Below, in pieces: positions 5,660 through 14,542 of a stretch of 31,997 nucleotides of DNA. A program made the position numbers and the translations under genes. The stretch spans positions 1 to 31,997 of the forward strand of contig JBBREH010000014.1 of the NCBI GenBank assembly GCA_038203095.1, in the 5' to 3' direction. The notes beneath the pieces are model-generated. The model worked only from the letters and a program-made list of their open reading frames with translations. It searched no databases and had not been told where the DNA came from. The stretch comes from PALSA-1336 sp038203095 (GTDB taxonomy: Bacteria; Patescibacteriota; Doudnabacteria; UBA920). The stretch's first letter is position 1; each line of letters begins with the position of its first letter.

Positions 5660-6910
5660 TTATTGAATCCCCGGCACCGGGAAACGAAGAGCAAACTCTT
5701 CAACTTTATTTTTTATAACCTTGAGCTTACTTTCATCTGCGCGGCTAACTAAAGTTTCATCTATCAATTCGGCCACGGTTTGCATGTCGTCCGACTTGCA
5801 ACCACGGGTAGTTAAAGCCGGCGTACCTAAACGCACACCGGAAGGATCCATGGGCTTTCGCGGGTCAAACGGGATCATATTTTTATTAACAGAAATGCCG
5901 ACTTTTTCCAAAGCCTTTTCCGCTTCTTTGCCGGTAATTTGTTTGCTACCAAAAAGATCAACCAACATTAAATGGTTGTCGGTGCCGCCCGAAATTATCC
6001 GGTAACCTTTATTTTGTAATGCTGACGATAAACTTTGGGCATTAGCAATAACTTGTTTGGAATAAACGGCAAATTCCGGCTTTAAGGCTTCACCGTAAGC
6101 GATTGCTTTAGCCGCGTTAATATGGTCGTGCGGACCACCCTGTACGCCGGGAAAAACCGCTTTATCTATTGCCGATGCAAATTTTTCTTTGCACATAATC
6201 ATGGCGCCTCTTGGTCCGCGCAATGTTTTGTGGGTAGTGGTAGAAACCACGTCGCAAAAAGGAATTGGGTTTTCCAGCTGCTTGCCAGCAATCAATCCGG
6301 CAATATGAGCAATATCGGCAAATAAAAACGCGTCTGTTTTATCGGCAATTTCCCTAAAGCGTTTCCAGTCCAGTGACCTAGAATACGCGGAAAAACCTGC
6401 TAAAATCATTTTTGGCTTTTCTCGGAAAGCAATGGCCTCGACTTCATCCATATCAATAATTTCCGTTTCTTTTTTTACAAAGTAAGGAATAATGGAATAT
6501 AATTTTCCGGAAAAATTCAAGGGATGCCCGTGCGACAAGTGACCGCCTTGATCCAAAGAGAAACCCAAAACTTTATCGCCCGGATTAAGCAGGCCCATAT
6601 ACACAGCTAAGTTAGCCGGTGATCCCGATAAAGGCTGAACATTAACGTGCTCGGCACCAAACAATTCTTTAGCGCGGTTAATGGCCAATGTCTCCACCTG
6701 GTCTATAATTTCATTACCACCGTAATATCTTTTGCCCGGGTAGCCCTCGGAATATTTATTGGTCAAAATGCTGCCCATTGCCTCCAAAACCGCCAAGCTG
6801 ACATAATTTTCACTGGCAATGAGCTCAATTTCATTTTTTTGTCTTTGTTCCTCACGTTTGATAATTTCGTAAACTAACGGATCTTCTGCTTGTATGTTTG
6901 CGTAATTCAT
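5660..6910 (-). CDS. glyA: Serine hydroxymethyltransferase
   Basis: PLP enzyme interconverting serine and glycine with transfer of one carbon to tetrahydrofolate. 416 residues from the ATG at 6910 (MNYANIQ). The frame is open for 27 more codons upstream, but that part lies in repeat-derived DNA and does not match the family, so the inner start is preferred. Visible motifs: IELIASENYVS near the N-terminus, the substrate and PLP region YSEGYPGKRYYGGNE, and the PLP lysine in STTTHKTLRGPRG. Full length for the family, with no insertion. It provides glycine and one-carbon units, which suits the glycyl-tRNA synthetase elsewhere in the window. Confidence 0.96.
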   Translation of the reverse strand: MNYANIQAEDPLVYEIIKREEQRQKNEIELIASENYVSLAVLEAMGSILTNKYSEGYPGKRYYGGNEIIDQVETLAINRAKELFGAEHVNVQPLSGSPANLAVYMGLLNPGDKVLGFSLDQGGHLSHGHPLNFSGKLYSIIPYFVKKETEIIDMDEVEAIAFREKPKMILAGFSAYSRSLDWKRFREIADKTDAFLFADIAHIAGLIAGKQLENPIPFCDVVSTTTHKTLRGPRGAMIMCKEKFASAIDKAVFPGVQGGPHDHINAAKAIAYGEALKPEFAVYSKQVIANAQSLSSALQNKGYRIISGGTDNHLMLVDLFGSKQITGKEAEKALEKVGISVNKNMIPFDPRKPMDPSGVRLGTPALTTRGCKSDDMQTVAELIDETLVSRADESKLKVIKNKVEEFALRFPVPGIQ

Positions 6911-6970
6911 AGCTAAATTTAAGATTAAGGATAAAAGATGTGTGACGTGCCCGATTTTTTGGTCGTTCCA

Positions 6971-6996
6971 AGATGGCCGATAAATCGGCACGCTAC
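6971..6996. repeat. Repeat fragment (GCCGATAAATCGGC)
   Basis: A small inverted repeat followed by ACGCTACA, matching the flanks of the 1386-1471 element. It lies upstream of glyA and extends the glyA frame artificially. Confidence 0.55.
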
Positions 6997-7039
6997 AAAT
7001 TTAAATTCTGATATTTAATTTGCAATTTTGTCTTATTCA

Positions 7040-7843
7040 TTAATCTAGTTCCTTCCTATAAACAAACGGATCTACCCAAACCATTTCCCCATCTTCACGA
7101 GCAATGAATGCGTCATTTTTAAAAGCATACGTACCGGGAAAATTAGAACCTATTACATCAGCTTGGACATTTTGCCACAGCGAGGAATTTTGTTCTCCTT
7201 GAGCTTTCACATACTGGCTAACAATATCCGTGAACTCATTTCTTTTTTTTATATTCCATGAACCTAGTGTACCCGAACGCGTACCAACCTCGAATTTTCT
7301 AAACATCATTTGTTGGGTGGCAAATAAAACCCTTGGCATCACCACCTCAAATCTTTCTAATTCAACTTTCAAATCAACCTCCACCGACTGGGTCTGCAAC
7401 ATTTCATTTATGTACGATTGACTTACGTCTAGACCATCGGCACGATTTAATTTCGTCTTTAAAATATAATACTCTTCGTCTATCTTCACCATATATAACA
7501 TAGATTGTCCGCCGCGCATAAAACCGGCTATTTTGATTCCTGCACCCAAATCCAAATATTTATTTGTTGCTGTATCTGTCTCTTCTAATGCAGGATCGTG
7601 AAGGCCGGCTACTAAACTTTCTAACGCCGACTCATGGGCTTTTAAAAACTCTTCGCCTTCCCTTGAAATCAACAAATCTGTTTTAGCCGCAGCGTCTTTT
7701 TCTTGAAAATATCCCATCCTGTTTCCAAACCTGTCACTAGCCAAGCTTGACTCTATTAAAACTGTAGAATGGACTCCTTCCGGAACGAGAGTTTGTCTAC
7801 TTTCATCAAACGATAATCTGCTGGCCAAATTCCCTTTTAACAT
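7040..7843 (-). CDS. Hypothetical protein, possibly kinase-like fold
   Basis: 267 residues, soluble, no signal or membrane segment. Not confidently recognised. The central part has the order seen in protein-kinase-like folds: YYILKTKLN (candidate ATP lysine), INEMLQTQ about 20 residues later (candidate helix C Glu), a hydrophobic strand FEVVMPRVLFA (hinge-like), and near the C-terminus MVWVDPF (possible DFG-type metal Asp). No HRD motif is seen. It follows the membrane-anchored methyltransferase by three bases, so the two are probably co-expressed. Treat the kinase reading as a guess. Confidence 0.75.
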   Translation of the reverse strand: MLKGNLASRLSFDESRQTLVPEGVHSTVLIESSLASDRFGNRMGYFQEKDAAAKTDLLISREGEEFLKAHESALESLVAGLHDPALEETDTATNKYLDLGAGIKIAGFMRGGQSMLYMVKIDEEYYILKTKLNRADGLDVSQSYINEMLQTQSVEVDLKVELERFEVVMPRVLFATQQMMFRKFEVGTRSGTLGSWNIKKRNEFTDIVSQYVKAQGEQNSSLWQNVQADVIGSNFPGTYAFKNDAFIAREDGEMVWVDPFVYRKELD

Positions 7844-7846
7844 ATT

Positions 7847-8407
7847 CTAATCCTTTATATAAATGAACATTTTTTCATACTCCGGTTTTTTTGGATGGGT
7901 AATTTGAATTTCTGCGGGCTGCCAAGAGGGCAGGTGCTGGGTGTTAGTAATTACAATACTGCCCGATTTTAATTCTGCCTGCAATTTTTTTTCCAAGGCC
8001 AGCATTAAGGATTGGTCTAAATAAATATACACCGCGTCGGCTTTAGAAACGTCCGATGTAAAAATATCGCCGGTTAAAAAACTTGCGGGTCTGGAAAAAA
8101 TTGCTGACAAACTTTTAGAAAAAATATTCCTCAGCCTGCTCCGGTCAACACCAAAAGCCTGAAGATTAGGGGAAAATTTAAGCAACCCCACAATAAAATT
8201 TCCGCGACAACTGCCCAAATCGTAAAAAACACCGTCCTGCTTCTTAAACTTAGCCAAAATCCCGATAACCTGTCTTATCCCCTGCCGTGTAGTCGCAAAA
8301 TCATGCCCGCCAAAAACCAAATCTACCATAAAAACCGTGTAGCCAACAAAAAATAGCAACAAAAACAGGAATATCAGCCAGTCTAAAATAAACATCAATA
8401 ACAACAT
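7847..8407 (-). CDS. Membrane-anchored class I SAM methyltransferase-like protein
   Basis: 186 residues. A very hydrophobic N-terminus (residues about 1-33, Leu/Phe-rich) predicts one membrane helix. It is followed by a Rossmann-type SAM motif FYDLGSCRGNFIVGLL, an acidic strand end in FGVDRSRL, and LTGDIFTSD and ADAVYIYLD strands. The GSCRGN loop is a variant of GxGxG. Small N-terminally anchored methyltransferases of this kind are frequent in CPR. Substrate unknown. It precedes the 267-aa orphan in the same unit. Confidence 0.7.
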   Translation of the reverse strand: MLLLMFILDWLIFLFLLLFFVGYTVFMVDLVFGGHDFATTRQGIRQVIGILAKFKKQDGVFYDLGSCRGNFIVGLLKFSPNLQAFGVDRSRLRNIFSKSLSAIFSRPASFLTGDIFTSDVSKADAVYIYLDQSLMLALEKKLQAELKSGSIVITNTQHLPSWQPAEIQITHPKKPEYEKMFIYIKD

Positions 8408-8569
8408 CGATTATCTAAAATAGTGTCTAAAGGTCACCTTCTGAGACCAGCTTACTTAAAACGCTTAAATAAATATAAATATACTATAAATTTAAACATC
8501 ATCATTACCAGAAGACTGTTTCTGATCCATTAATCTAACAACTCTCAACGGTTCATACCCCGACAAAAA

Positions 8570-9718
8570 CTATATATACAAATAAAGCAAGCTATATAGC
8601 GCACCTAAGATAAATAATACCACAAAACTGCCCGTAAGGTAAAAAAGCAGGGCGCCTAACAAGCAGGCAGAAAGCTTCCCGATAGCCAGGGATTGCTCAA
8701 AAAATACGGAGTACGGCACAATGTGGGTTTGTTCGGCGCGCAAATAAGTCAGCGTGGTAAGGGGCACAAATAGGGTTTCCTTGGCGGCCTTGCCCGCCGT
8801 GTCCATAAAAAATACGCTTAAAAAATTACTGGCAAAAATCCTGGTTAACCAAAAGACGAAATTGCCAATGGTGCCGATTTTAACCAGCTTATGCTTGGCA
8901 TGCTTGTCGGAAAGTCCGCCGAGCAGGAGCGCGAATATTACCGCGAACAGGCTGGCAGTCGCGGCCAAGAGCCCGGTATCTTTATAGTCTTTAACGATTA
9001 AATAAATAAAGACCGGCCAAATGGTTAAGCCCAAGATTTCTTCGCCAAACCCAGTGTACGCCACAAACTTTTTGGGGAATGTTTTAAATAAATCCAAAGT
9101 GTCTTTATACAGATAGTGCTTAGGAATAAAAATTTCTTTAGCCGACAGCAAGGGAATAATACTAAAGCAGTAAATCACTGATGTCAGAAAAAATACGGCT
9201 GGCAGACCGACATACTGGGCCACAATACCGCCCAGTAATGGCCCTCCGATTTGGCTTAAATTACTAATCGCATAAGCGGCACCGAACTCTCTGCCTACCT
9301 GCCCGCTCTGCGCATAGCGGGCAATTACTGAGTGAAATCCCGGCCAATAAAAAGATTTGTTTAATGCAAGCATAAGCGCCGCGAGTATCGCGGCATAAGG
9401 ATGTTCAACCGACTCCAGCAATGCAAACCAAAAAAATAGCTGAAATGGCACGGCAAGCGCAATGCTGTGACGGTAGCCGTAGATACTAGCCACCTTGCCC
9501 CCCAAGGGAATTAAAAAAATATAAAACACGTAAACCATTCCAAAAAATAATAAAACTTGGGGTACACTATAACCTAAAACGTGATACAAAAAAATTGGTT
9601 CAAACAACACGACTAAAGATACCGCGAAATTGGCAATAGCCGAAGACTGATAGAGCTCGCTTACATCATCACGCACCCCGCGAATAAAATAACCGGAAAA
9701 ATTTGGGATTAAGGACAT
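8570..9718 (-). CDS. Major facilitator superfamily transporter
   Basis: 382 residues with about 11-12 hydrophobic helices. The helix 2-3 loop GGKVASIYGYRHSIAL resembles the MFS motif A (GxLaDrxGrrxxl), and a second copy, LGGLSDKHAKHKLVK, follows in the C-terminal half. Substrate cannot be told from sequence. The ATG directly follows the TAA of tsaC (TAAATG), so it is translated from the same message. 162 bases without a gene separate it from the methyltransferase downstream. Confidence 0.85.
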   Translation of the reverse strand: MSLIPNFSGYFIRGVRDDVSELYQSSAIANFAVSLVVLFEPIFLYHVLGYSVPQVLLFFGMVYVFYIFLIPLGGKVASIYGYRHSIALAVPFQLFFWFALLESVEHPYAAILAALMLALNKSFYWPGFHSVIARYAQSGQVGREFGAAYAISNLSQIGGPLLGGIVAQYVGLPAVFFLTSVIYCFSIIPLLSAKEIFIPKHYLYKDTLDLFKTFPKKFVAYTGFGEEILGLTIWPVFIYLIVKDYKDTGLLAATASLFAVIFALLLGGLSDKHAKHKLVKIGTIGNFVFWLTRIFASNFLSVFFMDTAGKAAKETLFVPLTTLTYLRAEQTHIVPYSVFFEQSLAIGKLSACLLGALLFYLTGSFVVLFILGALYSLLYLYI

Positions 9719-10360
9719 TTATTTTAAAATTGCTGTTATTTGTTTGGGCTTAATAGGACCCGGGCGCAGTATTTCAATACCATCTTTGTTAATTTTGACT
9801 ATTGTAGACGGTTTTCTTGTAATTAATTTACCCGCGTTGATTAAAATATCAGGTTTATTTTTTTTATTTCTATATTGGCTAATGATTTCTGCGGCAGAAT
9901 AGCAATCTGGCTTTCCGGCAAAATTCGCGCTGGTAGCCGTAATCGGACGCCCCAGACGCTTTGCCAAGCCAAGCGCAATTTTATGGTTTGGCATTCGCAA
10001 TCCCAAAAATTTACTTTCTGATAACAACCTCTGCAGGGAAGGGTCTAAACCCTTACCTACCGGCAAAACTAATGTTAACGCCCCAGGCCAGAACTTCTTT
10101 GCCAATTTTACCGATGCATTATTCCATATAACAATCTTTTTCGCATACGCCACGCTCGGCACCACCACCGAACTCGGCTTGTTAAAATTCCGTCCCTTAG
10201 TTTTATATAATTTTTTTATCGCGATAATATTAGTAGCATCCACGGCCAACCCGTAAGAAGTATCAGTCGGATACGCTAAAACTTTGCCTTGCTTTAAAGC
10301 GTTAACGCAAAATAAAACAATTTGCTTATGAAGTTTTTTGTTATAATCAACAACGATCAT
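9719..10360 (-). CDS. tsaC: Threonylcarbamoyl-AMP synthase (Sua5/YciO/YrdC family)
   Basis: Makes threonylcarbamoyl-AMP from threonine, bicarbonate and ATP, the first step of the t6A37 tRNA modification. 213 residues from the ATG at 10360. The frame extends 14 codons further, but those lie in repeat DNA. Motifs: AYPTDTSYGLAVDA, the KGRNFNKP substrate/ATP loop, FWPGALTLVL, and ITATSANFAGKP. The sequence KGLDPSLQRLL (DNA 10031-10063) is a palindromic repeat inserted in frame, also found in the M24 peptidase gene. It directly precedes the MFS gene. Confidence 0.93.
   Translation of the reverse strand: MIVVDYNKKLHKQIVLFCVNALKQGKVLAYPTDTSYGLAVDATNIIAIKKLYKTKGRNFNKPSSVVVPSVAYAKKIVIWNNASVKLAKKFWPGALTLVLPVGKGLDPSLQRLLSESKFLGLRMPNHKIALGLAKRLGRPITATSANFAGKPDCYSAAEIISQYRNKKNKPDILINAGKLITRKPSTIVKINKDGIEILRPGPIKPKQITAILK
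10031..10063. repeat. Palindrome inserted in tsaC
   Basis: Imperfect palindrome around GGGTCTAAACCC, nearly identical to 23462-23493 inside the M24 peptidase gene. It codes for GLDPSLQR here and is read in another frame in the peptidase gene, so the DNA element, not the peptide, is what is shared. Confidence 0.75.
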
Positions 10361-10380
10361 AATATAAATCTGCGGATGAT

Positions 10381-10459
10381 TTTCTGACCTTCTAATGCCC
10401 ACGAATTCGCTTAGCAGGATATCCGTAGATATTCGTTAATCCGTTCAGTTCAGTAGACC
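10381..10459. repeat. Intergenic repeat (GGATATCCGTAGATATTCG type)
   Basis: A/T-rich imperfect palindromes with repeated GGATAT/ATATTCG/ATTCGTTAATCCG units between leuS and tsaC. The style matches repeats seen in other Parcubacteria intergenic regions. It extends the tsaC frame upstream of its true start. Confidence 0.5.
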
Positions 10460-10469
10460 CGCATTAAAT

Positions 10470-13400
10470 TTACACAACAAAATTAATTAAACGATTTGGC
10501 ACAAACACAATACGCTTAATGCTTTCGTTAACCAGGGCTTGTTTTACAGGTTCCAGTTTTTTAGCTTCAACCTCTGCAGTTTCACGACTAGAGCCTGTGG
10601 CTAAAGACATTTTACCCTTAACCCGGCCGTTGACCTGAATAACAATTTCCACGGTATTGTCTACAATCAATTTTGGGTCAAAAACTGGCCAGGCTTGAAA
10701 TTGGAGTGATCCAATTTTCCGGTTTTCCAATTTTCCGACTTGCTGATTCAGTTCTTCCGCCACGTGCGGCGCAAAAGGATAAAGTAAAATTAAAAATGTT
10801 TTAACTGTTTCCAGGCTAACCATCTCATCTTTCACTTGGTTATGAAATTCCATAAACGCGGAAATGCAGGTGTTAAAATTAAAGTTTTGTATATCCTCAC
10901 CAATTTTTTTTATTAGGCGATGTAATGCTTTTTTAGCAACCTCGGAATCGGCACCGCAAGAAAGGGCCTGTGAGACTCCCTTACTTTGGACGGGTTTTAA
11001 ACCCGCCTCTACAATAACATTAACCCAATTCCAAATACGATCTAAAAATCGCTTTACTCCAACATGCCCGCGCTCGTTCCAAGATACACTCGCTTCGTGC
11101 GGACCTAAAAACAATTCATACATTCTTAAAGTGTCGGCGCCATCCGATTTTACGATAGTATCCGGATTTACCACATTACCCCTACTCTTACTCATTTTTT
11201 CACCGTCCGGGCCTAAAATAATACCGTGTGGCACGCGTTTTTGATAAGGCTCATTTTGCGTAACCAATTTATCATCGGCCATAAATAAATTCCAAAACCG
11301 GCTGTAAAGTAAATGCAGGGTCGTGTGTTCCATCCCCCCAAAATATACATCTACCGGCGTCCAATATTTTTGTTTTTTTATGTCTGCAAATTGTTTTTTA
11401 TTTTTTGGATCGGTATACCTAAGCCAATACCAAGAACTGCCCGCCCACTGTGGCATAGTATTGGTTTCGCGTCTGGCTTTACCTCCGCATTTATGACAAA
11501 TAACATTTATCCATTTCTCAATTACCGCCAAAGGCGATTCACCCGTACCAGTGGGCTCATATTTTTTTACCTTTGGCAAAACAACCGGCAAATCTTTTTC
11601 CGGCACAGGCACTATACCGCAATTTTCACAGTGCAAGAGAGGTATTGGCTCGCCCCAGTAACGCTGGCGACTAAACACCCAATCACGCAATTTGTAATTA
11701 ACCACGCGCTTGCCGGAACCTTTTTCTTCCATATAGTCCATAATTTTGCCGGTAGCACTATGAATATCCATACCATTCAGAAAGTCGGAGTTAACCATAA
11801 TACCCATATCTTCTTGAACTTGATCTATTGTGATAATAGGCTGATTGTCATCCAGACTTTTTTGAATCACTCGCACAACAGGAATATTAAACACCTGCGC
11901 GAACTCAAAGTCGCGTTTGTCGTGCCCTGGTACGCCCACCACTGCTCCGGTGCCCACATTACCTAAAACGTAATCGGCCACGTACAAAGGCATACGGCTG
12001 CTGTTTAAAGTATTAATACAATACAGCCCTGTAAACACGCCGGTTTTTTTTCGGCTTTCATTCGTACGTTCAGCGTCATCTTCACTAGCTGTTTTGGCTT
12101 TATATTTTTCAATTTCCTGCCAAATTTTTTCTTCAATGTTTAAAATATTCCGGTCTTTAAGTAACTTATGCTCAGGTCCCAGTACAATAAAAGTCGCACC
12201 AAAATTTGTGTCTGGACGGGTGGTAAAACAGGTTACTGTCGGCAGTAAATTTTCTAAAATTACCGGCTCTTTTAAGCCCGCAAAATGAGGCTTTGCTCCT
12301 GCTTGCCTGGTGATAGGCACATTTAAAGCCTCAGATAACTGCGTCGCTTGATCATCGGAAACGGCGTAATCATTTAGGTCTTGTAAGACTGTAATTTTAT
12401 TTACATTTGATTTTATTTTTTCAAAGTCAAATTTCCAACTAAAACTTTTATCAAATGGACGGGGGCGGTCTTTAAATTTGTGGCTAACAAATCCACCAGC
12501 GGTCATCAAACCTGAAATTTTTATATTTAATTTCTCTAATACTTTTAGCGCGATCACTGAACCTAGACTATGCCCAAATAAAATTGTATTTTCATCAAAC
12601 TTACAATTTTTTAATACAAATTTTACTTGTTCCTCTTCCGTAGGATTTTCCGGGTTAGGTAAGTTTGGTGCCTGATATTTTATATTTCTTTTATCAAATT
12701 CCGTCTTTAACCACGGGAAGAATATCCCTTCCGAACTACCCTTAAAGCCGTGAAGTAAAACAAAATTATTTTTTTGCTCAATTTCGTAAATAATATTTAT
12801 TCCGGTCTTTTTTCCTATCCAGTTTTCCTGTTGTGTTTTAACAGCTTCGGGCCATTCGGAAAGATTTTTTAGGCCTTGTAAAAGTTTTTCAGCGTATGCA
12901 GTAATTTTTAAATACCACTGACGTAACTCTTTTTTTTCCACAACCATACCACAGCGCTCGCACTTGCCGTCTATAACTTCCTCATTTGCCAAACCTGTTT
13001 TATCTTTTGGGCACCAATTAATAAGGCCGGTGGCTTCGTAGGCTAAACCTTTTTTATAAAACTGTAAAAACAGCCACTGTGTCCATTTATAGTAACTTGG
13101 GTCGGTGGTATTTATTTCCCGCGACCAGTCAAAACTTAGGCCCCAGCTTTGAATTTGTTTTTTGGCATTTTTAATATTTTCGGCAGTTGTTTTTGAAGGA
13201 TGTACTCCCATTTTAAGCGCGTAATTTTCCGCCGGCAGTCCAAATGCATCCCAGCCCATTGGGAATAGCACCTCATAACCTCGCATGCGATGGTATCGCG
13301 CGTAAACATCCGCCGCAACATAAGGCCTTAAATGTCCCATATGCAAACCGGCTCCACTTGGATACGGAAATTCTACCAAAACAAATTTTTTGGGTTTTTT

Positions 13401-13487
13401 AGAAAAATCTCTTGCGACAAAAACTTTTTTTGTCTCCCAATATTTCTGCCACTTTTTTTCAATTTTGGAATGATTATACTTTTGCAT
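10470..13487 (-). CDS. leuS: Leucyl-tRNA synthetase with embedded RBBP9-like hydrolase domain
   Basis: 1005 residues, class Ia. HMGH (49-52) and KMSKS (764-768) form the aminoacylation site. The CP1 editing domain carries TTRPDT (422-427) and the conserved Asp in VPGHDKRD (about 523). Between WIGKKTG (224-229) and VTCFTTRPDT lies an insert of about 178 residues (238-415) that reads as a complete RBBP9/YdeN-type alpha/beta hydrolase. It opens with FVLLHGFKGS, has the nucleophile Ser307 in GHSLG, Asp373 in LNDYAV and His401 in AKPHFAG. Without it the protein would be about 827 residues, normal for LeuRS. The frame is continuous through both junctions. A second, short repeat-derived stretch (GLKPVQSKGVSQ, about 10972-11012) lies in the anticodon-binding region. 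SD AAGGA lies before the ATG at 13487. Confidence 0.97.
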   Translation of the reverse strand: MQKYNHSKIEKKWQKYWETKKVFVARDFSKKPKKFVLVEFPYPSGAGLHMGHLRPYVAADVYARYHRMRGYEVLFPMGWDAFGLPAENYALKMGVHPSKTTAENIKNAKKQIQSWGLSFDWSREINTTDPSYYKWTQWLFLQFYKKGLAYEATGLINWCPKDKTGLANEEVIDGKCERCGMVVEKKELRQWYLKITAYAEKLLQGLKNLSEWPEAVKTQQENWIGKKTGINIIYEIEQKNNFVLLHGFKGSSEGIFFPWLKTEFDKRNIKYQAPNLPNPENPTEEEQVKFVLKNCKFDENTILFGHSLGSVIALKVLEKLNIKISGLMTAGGFVSHKFKDRPRPFDKSFSWKFDFEKIKSNVNKITVLQDLNDYAVSDDQATQLSEALNVPITRQAGAKPHFAGLKEPVILENLLPTVTCFTTRPDTNFGATFIVLGPEHKLLKDRNILNIEEKIWQEIEKYKAKTASEDDAERTNESRKKTGVFTGLYCINTLNSSRMPLYVADYVLGNVGTGAVVGVPGHDKRDFEFAQVFNIPVVRVIQKSLDDNQPIITIDQVQEDMGIMVNSDFLNGMDIHSATGKIMDYMEEKGSGKRVVNYKLRDWVFSRQRYWGEPIPLLHCENCGIVPVPEKDLPVVLPKVKKYEPTGTGESPLAVIEKWINVICHKCGGKARRETNTMPQWAGSSWYWLRYTDPKNKKQFADIKKQKYWTPVDVYFGGMEHTTLHLLYSRFWNLFMADDKLVTQNEPYQKRVPHGIILGPDGEKMSKSRGNVVNPDTIVKSDGADTLRMYELFLGPHEASVSWNERGHVGVKRFLDRIWNWVNVIVEAGLKPVQSKGVSQALSCGADSEVAKKALHRLIKKIGEDIQNFNFNTCISAFMEFHNQVKDEMVSLETVKTFLILLYPFAPHVAEELNQQVGKLENRKIGSLQFQAWPVFDPKLIVDNTVEIVIQVNGRVKGKMSLATGSSRETAEVEAKKLEPVKQALVNESIKRIVFVPNRLINFVV
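10972..11012. repeat. Palindromic insertion in leuS
   Basis: ACGGGTTTTAAACCCGCC palindrome with flanking GTGAGACTCCCTTAC, read in frame within the region linking the catalytic core and anticodon-binding part. Confidence 0.5.
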
Positions 13488-13593
13488 TCTAATAATCCTT
13501 ATAGGTGTTATTATTTTTTAAACCAACATCTAAAACTTCCAAAGACTTCACGTCGTTATCGATGCTTTTGGAAAAAGGTGAATAGTTACCAAA

Positions 13594-14541
13594 TTAGATA
13601 TTGTAAACTTTCCTTGCGTTATTTGTTGTTATTTCCGCGACTTCTTCCACGGATATATTTTTAATTGTGGCGATTTTCTCGGCCACGTGCTGTACAAATA
13701 ACGGCTCGTTTCTCTTTCCTCTGTGAGGGGCTGGGGTAAGGTATGGACAGTCCGTTTCCAGAACTATTTTATCATTAGGCACTACTTTAAGCACAGCTTC
13801 CTGGTTGCCAGTTTTATCAAAAGTAATTATACCATTAAAGCTGACGTACGCACCTAAATCCACGAACTGTCTTGCTACTTCTGGCGAGCCGGTGTAGCTG
13901 TGAAGGATGAACATCGGCAACACGGCGTCATCCTGAGCGAGTGTATCCGACTGGAGAATCCCTCCCTTAAGATGAAATTCTTCGTCGCTCGGATGCACTT
14001 GCGAGCCAGAATTGCGCCACAGAGAGGGTGATTTAAGAATCTCCAAAATATCCAAACACGCGTCATCTGTGCCTTTGGTGGAACGAGAATGAATTACCAA
14101 AGTCTTATTTAAATCACTCGCCAATCTTAACTGCTGAATAAATGTTTCTTTTTGATTTTGTTTAATTGTTTCCAGTTTCTCAAATCCTAAATCTTCAATC
14201 TTTAATCTAAAATAATCTAACCCACACTCCCCTATGCCAATTACTTTTGAGTGCGACGCTAATTCCTTATAAGCCTGATGGTCAAATTTCTCTTGCCGGG
14301 TTTTAAACTGGGTTTCTTCTTCCTGCAGGTCTTGCGCGTAAGTATGCACCGGGTGAATACCAACAACAGCGAAAACACCTGTCTCAAACTTCTCCGCCAT
14401 TCTAACCGCCTCGCGGCTAGTGTCAATTTGCGTACCCACATTCACCACCCACACACCCGCATCCAAAGCCCGCTGAATTACACTTTCAGCGTCTTCCTTA
14501 AACCCTGAAAAATTTACGTGAGCGTGGGTGTCAATGAACAT
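13594..14541 (-). CDS. tatD: TatD-family metal-dependent hydrolase (DNase)
   Basis: 315 residues; typical TatD proteins are about 260. Metal and catalytic residues of the TIM-barrel family are visible: THAH (5-8), GECGLD with Glu105, VIHSR with His151, ILHSYTG with His214, and ETDCPYL with Asp264. Family members are 3'-5' DNases/exonucleases linked to DNA repair. Residues about 171-209 are an insertion between a helix and the His214 strand. Its DNA (13918-14038) is a repeat of the TCATCCTGAGCGAGTG type, read in frame. The ATG overlaps the upstream methyltransferase end (TAATATG). Confidence 0.93.
   Translation of the reverse strand: MFIDTHAHVNFSGFKEDAESVIQRALDAGVWVVNVGTQIDTSREAVRMAEKFETGVFAVVGIHPVHTYAQDLQEEETQFKTRQEKFDHQAYKELASHSKVIGIGECGLDYFRLKIEDLGFEKLETIKQNQKETFIQQLRLASDLNKTLVIHSRSTKGTDDACLDILEILKSPSLWRNSGSQVHPSDEEFHLKGGILQSDTLAQDDAVLPMFILHSYTGSPEVARQFVDLGAYVSFNGIITFDKTGNQEAVLKVVPNDKIVLETDCPYLTPAPHRGKRNEPLFVQHVAEKIATIKNISVEEVAEITTNNARKVYNI
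13918..14038. repeat. Dispersed repeat inserted in tatD
   Basis: Contains GTCATCCTGAGCGAGTG and the inverted GATTC/TTCGTCGCTC part, a layout resembling intergenic repeats known from many bacterial genomes. It encodes about 39 residues of TatD without breaking the frame. Confidence 0.65.
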
Positions 14542-14542
14542 A

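Noticed and set aside
8408..8569. Small gene between MFS and methyltransferase
   Set aside because: Only a 12-codon frame with no ribosome site; a weak GGTC/GACC hairpin is present and nothing more.
11313..11966. 217-aa plus-strand frame
   Set aside because: Antisense to conserved leuS catalytic sequence; Phe/His/Ile-rich composition is that of a reverse-complement shadow.
13488..13593. Terminator between leuS and tatD
   Set aside because: TTCCAAA/TTTGGAA pairing with a poor T-run; too weak to call.
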